From: Chitinophagaceae bacterium
Lineage (GTDB): Bacteria; Bacteroidota; Bacteroidia; Chitinophagales; Chitinophagaceae
NCBI GenBank assembly: GCA_014379345.1
Contig: JACMLY010000069.1
Location: 1 to 37,792, forward strand
Length of the DNA stretch: 37,792 bases
Reading direction: 5' to 3'
The translations under genes and the position numbers were made by a program. This document shows positions 35,110 through 37,792 of the stretch, piece after piece. The notes beneath the pieces were generated by a model. It ran no database searches. It was not told the DNA's origin and saw only the letters and a program-made list of their open reading frames with translations. Numbering within the stretch: the stretch's first letter is position 1; each line of letters starts with the position of its first letter.

Positions 35110-35414
35110 ACAGACAATCTTATTGAGATCGGTTTTGACAATTTGCCAGAATCTTCGATGGAAAACTACTGGTCCTTATGCCAACTATAATTCCTAAAAA
35201 TAAAGTTTGTTAAAGAAACTGTGTCCTTATGTGTCATTGTGGTGAAGAAATCACAAATATTGCTTTTTCTATGCGTGTTGGTACGTATGCTCACTACCCC
35301 TTTAAAAGTAGCTGGCCCCAAAACCGTATACTTAAAAAAAAGTAAGAATAAAGTACAAACCAGAGGTTACAAAATAGACAGGATTGGCTCTCTAAATGGA
35401 TAACCCCCTACGAT
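35110..35414. promoter_or_regulatory. Divergent regulatory region between GH78 and GntR genes
   Basis: This 305-bp AT-rich region must carry both promoters. The 9-mer GTCCTTATG occurs twice (35172-35180 and 35223-35231), about five helical turns apart, and AGTTT-N7-AAACT (35204-35220) is a weak inverted repeat. Either could be a regulator site but neither is strong. The 60-codon open frame in this region has no protein-like features and I do not call it. Confidence 0.45.
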
Positions 35415-36434
35415 ATGATGCCAGCTTTTGAAATTGCTTCCCAGAACCAGGTACCCAAATATACCCAGGTAGTAAACGCTGTAACTGATGCCATTCGAAA
35501 AGGTCATTTAAAAAAGGGGCAGAAAATTTCATCTATCAATGAACTAAGTGATGCATATTTTATTTCCAGGGTAACTGTTGAAAAGGCTTATAATATATTA
35601 AAGGAGCAAGGTACCATTATTCCAATTAAGGGTAAGGGCTTCTACATTAACAGGGTCGACCTGGATGCTCCTGTTAGGATTTTATTACTGTTCAATAAGA
35701 TCAGTAATTACAAAAAACAAATATACAACGCATTTATAAAAACGATGGGGACTAATGCCATTGTAGATCTGAAAATTCACCACTTTAATGTACAGATATT
35801 AAGATCGTTGGTTGAGAACAACCTGGATGATTATGATTACATCGTTTTAATGCCGTACTTCTACGAGAACATTGAAGAAGCCGTCAACATCATCAAAACC
35901 ATCCCGGCAAATAAACTCATGATTATAGACAGGCGCATACCATTTTTCAATTCTGAGTGTGGTTGTGTATATCAGGACTTTGAAAACGATATTATTGATG
36001 CTTTAGATGAGGGGCTGGACCTTTTAAAGAAATATTCAAAACTTTACTTTGTACACTCGAATATGGTTCCCTACCCTCCCGAAATGGCACGGGGATTTAG
36101 AAAATTTTGCATGCAAAACTCTTTTAAAAATGAATTGATGGGAGAAGTGAATGCCAATACCGAAGTAAAAAAGGGGGATGCATTTATTGTGATTGAAGAA
36201 ACGGACTTATCAAGCCTCATTAAAAACTGTCGTACTAAGGGATTAAAGATTGGCAAGGATGTGGGTATCATCTCTTACAACGAAACCCCACTAAAGGAAG
36301 TTTTGCTCGATGGCATAACAGTCATTTCAACCGATCACGAACAACTTGGTGAATCCGCTGCTAACCTTATTCTTTCTAACAGCAAAGAATATATCAAGAA
36401 TCCGTTTGTGTTTATCAGGCGGAACTCCTTGTAA
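35415..36434 (+). CDS. GntR-family regulator with periplasmic-binding-type effector domain
   Basis: This 339-residue protein has an N-terminal GntR winged helix (~10-80; VPKYTQVVNAVTDAIRKGHL, then INELSDAYFISRVTVEKAYN) and a C-terminal LacI/periplasmic-binding-type domain (~85-330; DYIVLMPYF, LMIIDRRIPF, VGIISYNETPLKEVL, ISTDHEQLGESAANLI). This combination resembles AraR and the Bacteroides fucose regulator FucR. It should bind a sugar and control the locus. It is divergent from GH78, and its stop is 8 bp from that of the convergent SusD gene. ATG 35415 or 35418 both fit. Confidence 0.88.
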   Translation: MMPAFEIASQNQVPKYTQVVNAVTDAIRKGHLKKGQKISSINELSDAYFISRVTVEKAYNILKEQGTIIPIKGKGFYINRVDLDAPVRILLLFNKISNYKKQIYNAFIKTMGTNAIVDLKIHHFNVQILRSLVENNLDDYDYIVLMPYFYENIEEAVNIIKTIPANKLMIIDRRIPFFNSECGCVYQDFENDIIDALDEGLDLLKKYSKLYFVHSNMVPYPPEMARGFRKFCMQNSFKNELMGEVNANTEVKKGDAFIVIEETDLSSLIKNCRTKGLKIGKDVGIISYNETPLKEVLLDGITVISTDHEQLGESAANLILSNSKEYIKNPFVFIRRNSL

Positions 36435-36442
36435 ATAATAGA

Positions 36443-37792
36443 TTATTTCCAATAATCATGCTGTTTCAGTGTAGGATTTAATTGCAATTCTTCAAAAGGA
36501 ATAGGTAGGTATAAATTTTTTCGGGTAAAAGAAAATGGGGTATGGACGGAACCAAACTCCCAGCCATTTTCAAGATCCTTTCTGTATACTTCTGTAAGAA
36601 CACCACCTATATGCCATCTTCTTAAGTCAAACCACCTGTGCCCTTCTTCGAAAGCCAATTCTATTCGTCTTTCTTCGATGATCCACTTCATTATTGTTTT
36701 TTTATCAGTTTCCGTTGAAGGATAATCAGCAGGAGTTGATACAGGGGCAGGAGAAGATTGACGAGCCCGTGTTCGGACCTGATTGATCAACTGGATCGCT
36801 TCGCCGGAAGATCCTCCCGACTGGAGAATAGCTTCTGCCTTCAGTAATAAAACATCAGCGTAGCGCATGATTCTTGGATTATTTGTATAAGACGCAGCAA
36901 AGTTTCTTCCATCTCCACCGAATGAACCTTTCACATATTTTACAATCCCCTCATTATTGAAGCAAAATTCTTTCCGTGGATCGTTTCCAAAAGCAGTCCT
37001 TAAAGATTCCGTTGGTAAAAGCCTGGACCCACCAAAAAATGACCAGTGATTATCAAAAAAGCCCCAGTAACCACTGATATCACCGTTGCCGTCAAACTGG
37101 TCGGTATCGAGCCACGGATTACTACCCTCCTGGTTTGCATTGTCACCTACCTGTATCTCAAATAGAGACTCACTATTATTTTCCTGATCCTTTGTAAAAT
37201 TTTCGCCATACTTTGGGGCCAGGGTAAAGCCTTTTATCTGGTTGAACTGTTGTAACGCTAAACTGTAATCGTTTATATTTTTTTTAATTGTGCCCAGGTA
37301 TAAGTAAGCCTTTCCTGCCATTCCAAAAGCAGCTCCTTTAGTAACACGCCCCTTGTAAGTCGGATCAGGCCATGTTTCGGGTAAGAGTAAGGAAGCCGCG
37401 GTAAAGTCGGAAATAGCGGCATCGAGTAGCTCGTTCCCTGACGAATTAGGAGTGTACAACAATGAATCGTTATCAATTCTCCTGTTTACTGCAGGGGCAA
37501 TACCATATAAATTCCAAAGTTGAAAATGACTATACCCTCTCAGGAAAAGCATCTCTCCTTTATGCCACTCCATCAAAGCATTATTTTTATAAACCCCGCT
37601 TGCTTTCTTCTGAAAAACATCCAACATATTGTTGGCTCTTGCATTTAGCTGGAATAAAAAAGTATAATAGTCGTACACCTTCTTGTTACTTGGCTGAAGG
37701 GTCGTAAAACTTTCAAAAGGAGATAACCAGTTTGTGGTGATGTCATCATCGGGCAGTAATCGCACATCGTGCAACCACTCCTGCCCGGTTCC
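36443..37792 (-). CDS. SusD/RagB outer-membrane glycan-binding lipoprotein, N-terminus cut
   Basis: The gene runs off the right edge, so about 450 of the usual ~500-600 residues are visible and the signal peptide is outside. Family motifs are clear: ALMEWHKGEMLFLRGYSHFQ, then RIMRYADVLLLKAEAIL, then IEERRIELAFEEGHRWFDLR near the C-terminus, and the terminal YLPIPFEELQLNPTLKQ. SusD proteins bind oligosaccharide at the cell surface with a SusC TonB transporter, which should lie beyond the edge. It is convergent with the GntR gene. The conserved neighbourhood suggests a polysaccharide-utilisation locus. Confidence 0.92.
   Translation of the reverse strand, partial: GTGQEWLHDVRLLPDDDITTNWLSPFESFTTLQPSNKKVYDYYTFLFQLNARANNMLDVFQKKASGVYKNNALMEWHKGEMLFLRGYSHFQLWNLYGIAPAVNRRIDNDSLLYTPNSSGNELLDAAISDFTAASLLLPETWPDPTYKGRVTKGAAFGMAGKAYLYLGTIKKNINDYSLALQQFNQIKGFTLAPKYGENFTKDQENNSESLFEIQVGDNANQEGSNPWLDTDQFDGNGDISGYWGFFDNHWSFFGGSRLLPTESLRTAFGNDPRKEFCFNNEGIVKYVKGSFGGDGRNFAASYTNNPRIMRYADVLLLKAEAILQSGGSSGEAIQLINQVRTRARQSSPAPVSTPADYPSTETDKKTIMKWIIEERRIELAFEEGHRWFDLRRWHIGGVLTEVYRKDLENGWEFGSVHTPFSFTRKNLYLPIPFEELQLNPTLKQHDYWK

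Noticed and set aside
35221..35403. 60-residue plus-strand open frame upstream of the GntR gene
   Set aside because: Low-complexity Lys/Val composition with no start signal, lying in the divergent promoter region.

Overview
The window is chromosomal DNA from a member of the Bacteroidota, most likely Chitinophagaceae or a near relative. The evidence is a SusD/RagB outer-membrane lipoprotein gene, short AT-rich start contexts without strong Shine-Dalgarno sequences, Bacteroidota-type Crp/Fnr, LytTR and AraC regulators, and moderate GC content. The genus assignment is inference. No rRNA, tRNA or CRISPR array was seen.

Left part (1-8.9 kb), mostly minus strand: a partial cupin gene and two tandem paralogous secreted epoxide hydrolases (EH1, EH2). 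A 13-codon C-terminal scrap of what looks like a third copy follows. Next is a tight block: Crp/Fnr regulator, YceI protein, 4-OT tautomerase, SDR oxidoreductase, NTF2-like protein and nitronate monooxygenase. A perfect TGTGA-N6-TCACA palindrome lies between the regulator gene and yceI. The SDR lacks the family's catalytic Tyr. An Ohr-type peroxidase gene lies just upstream.

Middle part (9-23.7 kb): a secreted metallo-beta-lactamase-fold hydrolase, a small lipoprotein, a frameshifted small gene, dispersed-repeat-like palindromes, an uncharacterised gene, a TMEM175-type channel, and LytTR and AraC regulators. A TPR sensor histidine kinase overlaps a REC-GAF-sigma54-AAA response regulator. A Dps gene and a Tat-exported alpha/beta hydrolase follow. 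At 23.0-23.7 kb there is a patch of decayed fragments: the C-terminal ends of a serine recombinase, a MazF/PemK toxin and a TMEM175 protein, plus an internal piece of an alpha/beta hydrolase. They lie end to end in different frames.

Right part (23.7-37.8 kb): the most interesting region, which I read as a D-apiose acquisition and catabolism locus. A divergent AraC regulator faces a tightly packed plus-strand operon. In order it encodes an OiaC-like 3-oxo-isoapionate decarboxylase, an ApnO-like D-apionate oxidoisomerase, a GH140-type apiosidase, an ApsD-like D-apiose dehydrogenase (Gfo/Idh/MocA), and a complete RbsABC-type ABC importer whose binding protein is a lipoprotein. A GH78 alpha-L-rhamnosidase converges on the operon. 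A GntR regulator with a sugar-binding-type effector domain follows, then a SusD gene cut by the window edge. The proposed flow is: apiose released outside the cytoplasm by GH140, imported by the ABC system, oxidised to apionolactone and apionate, isomerised and oxidised, then decarboxylated to L-erythrulose. The lactonase and the erythrulose-processing enzymes are not in the window. Apiose and rhamnose are adjacent sugars in pectic rhamnogalacturonan II, which fits the GH78/GH140/SusD company.
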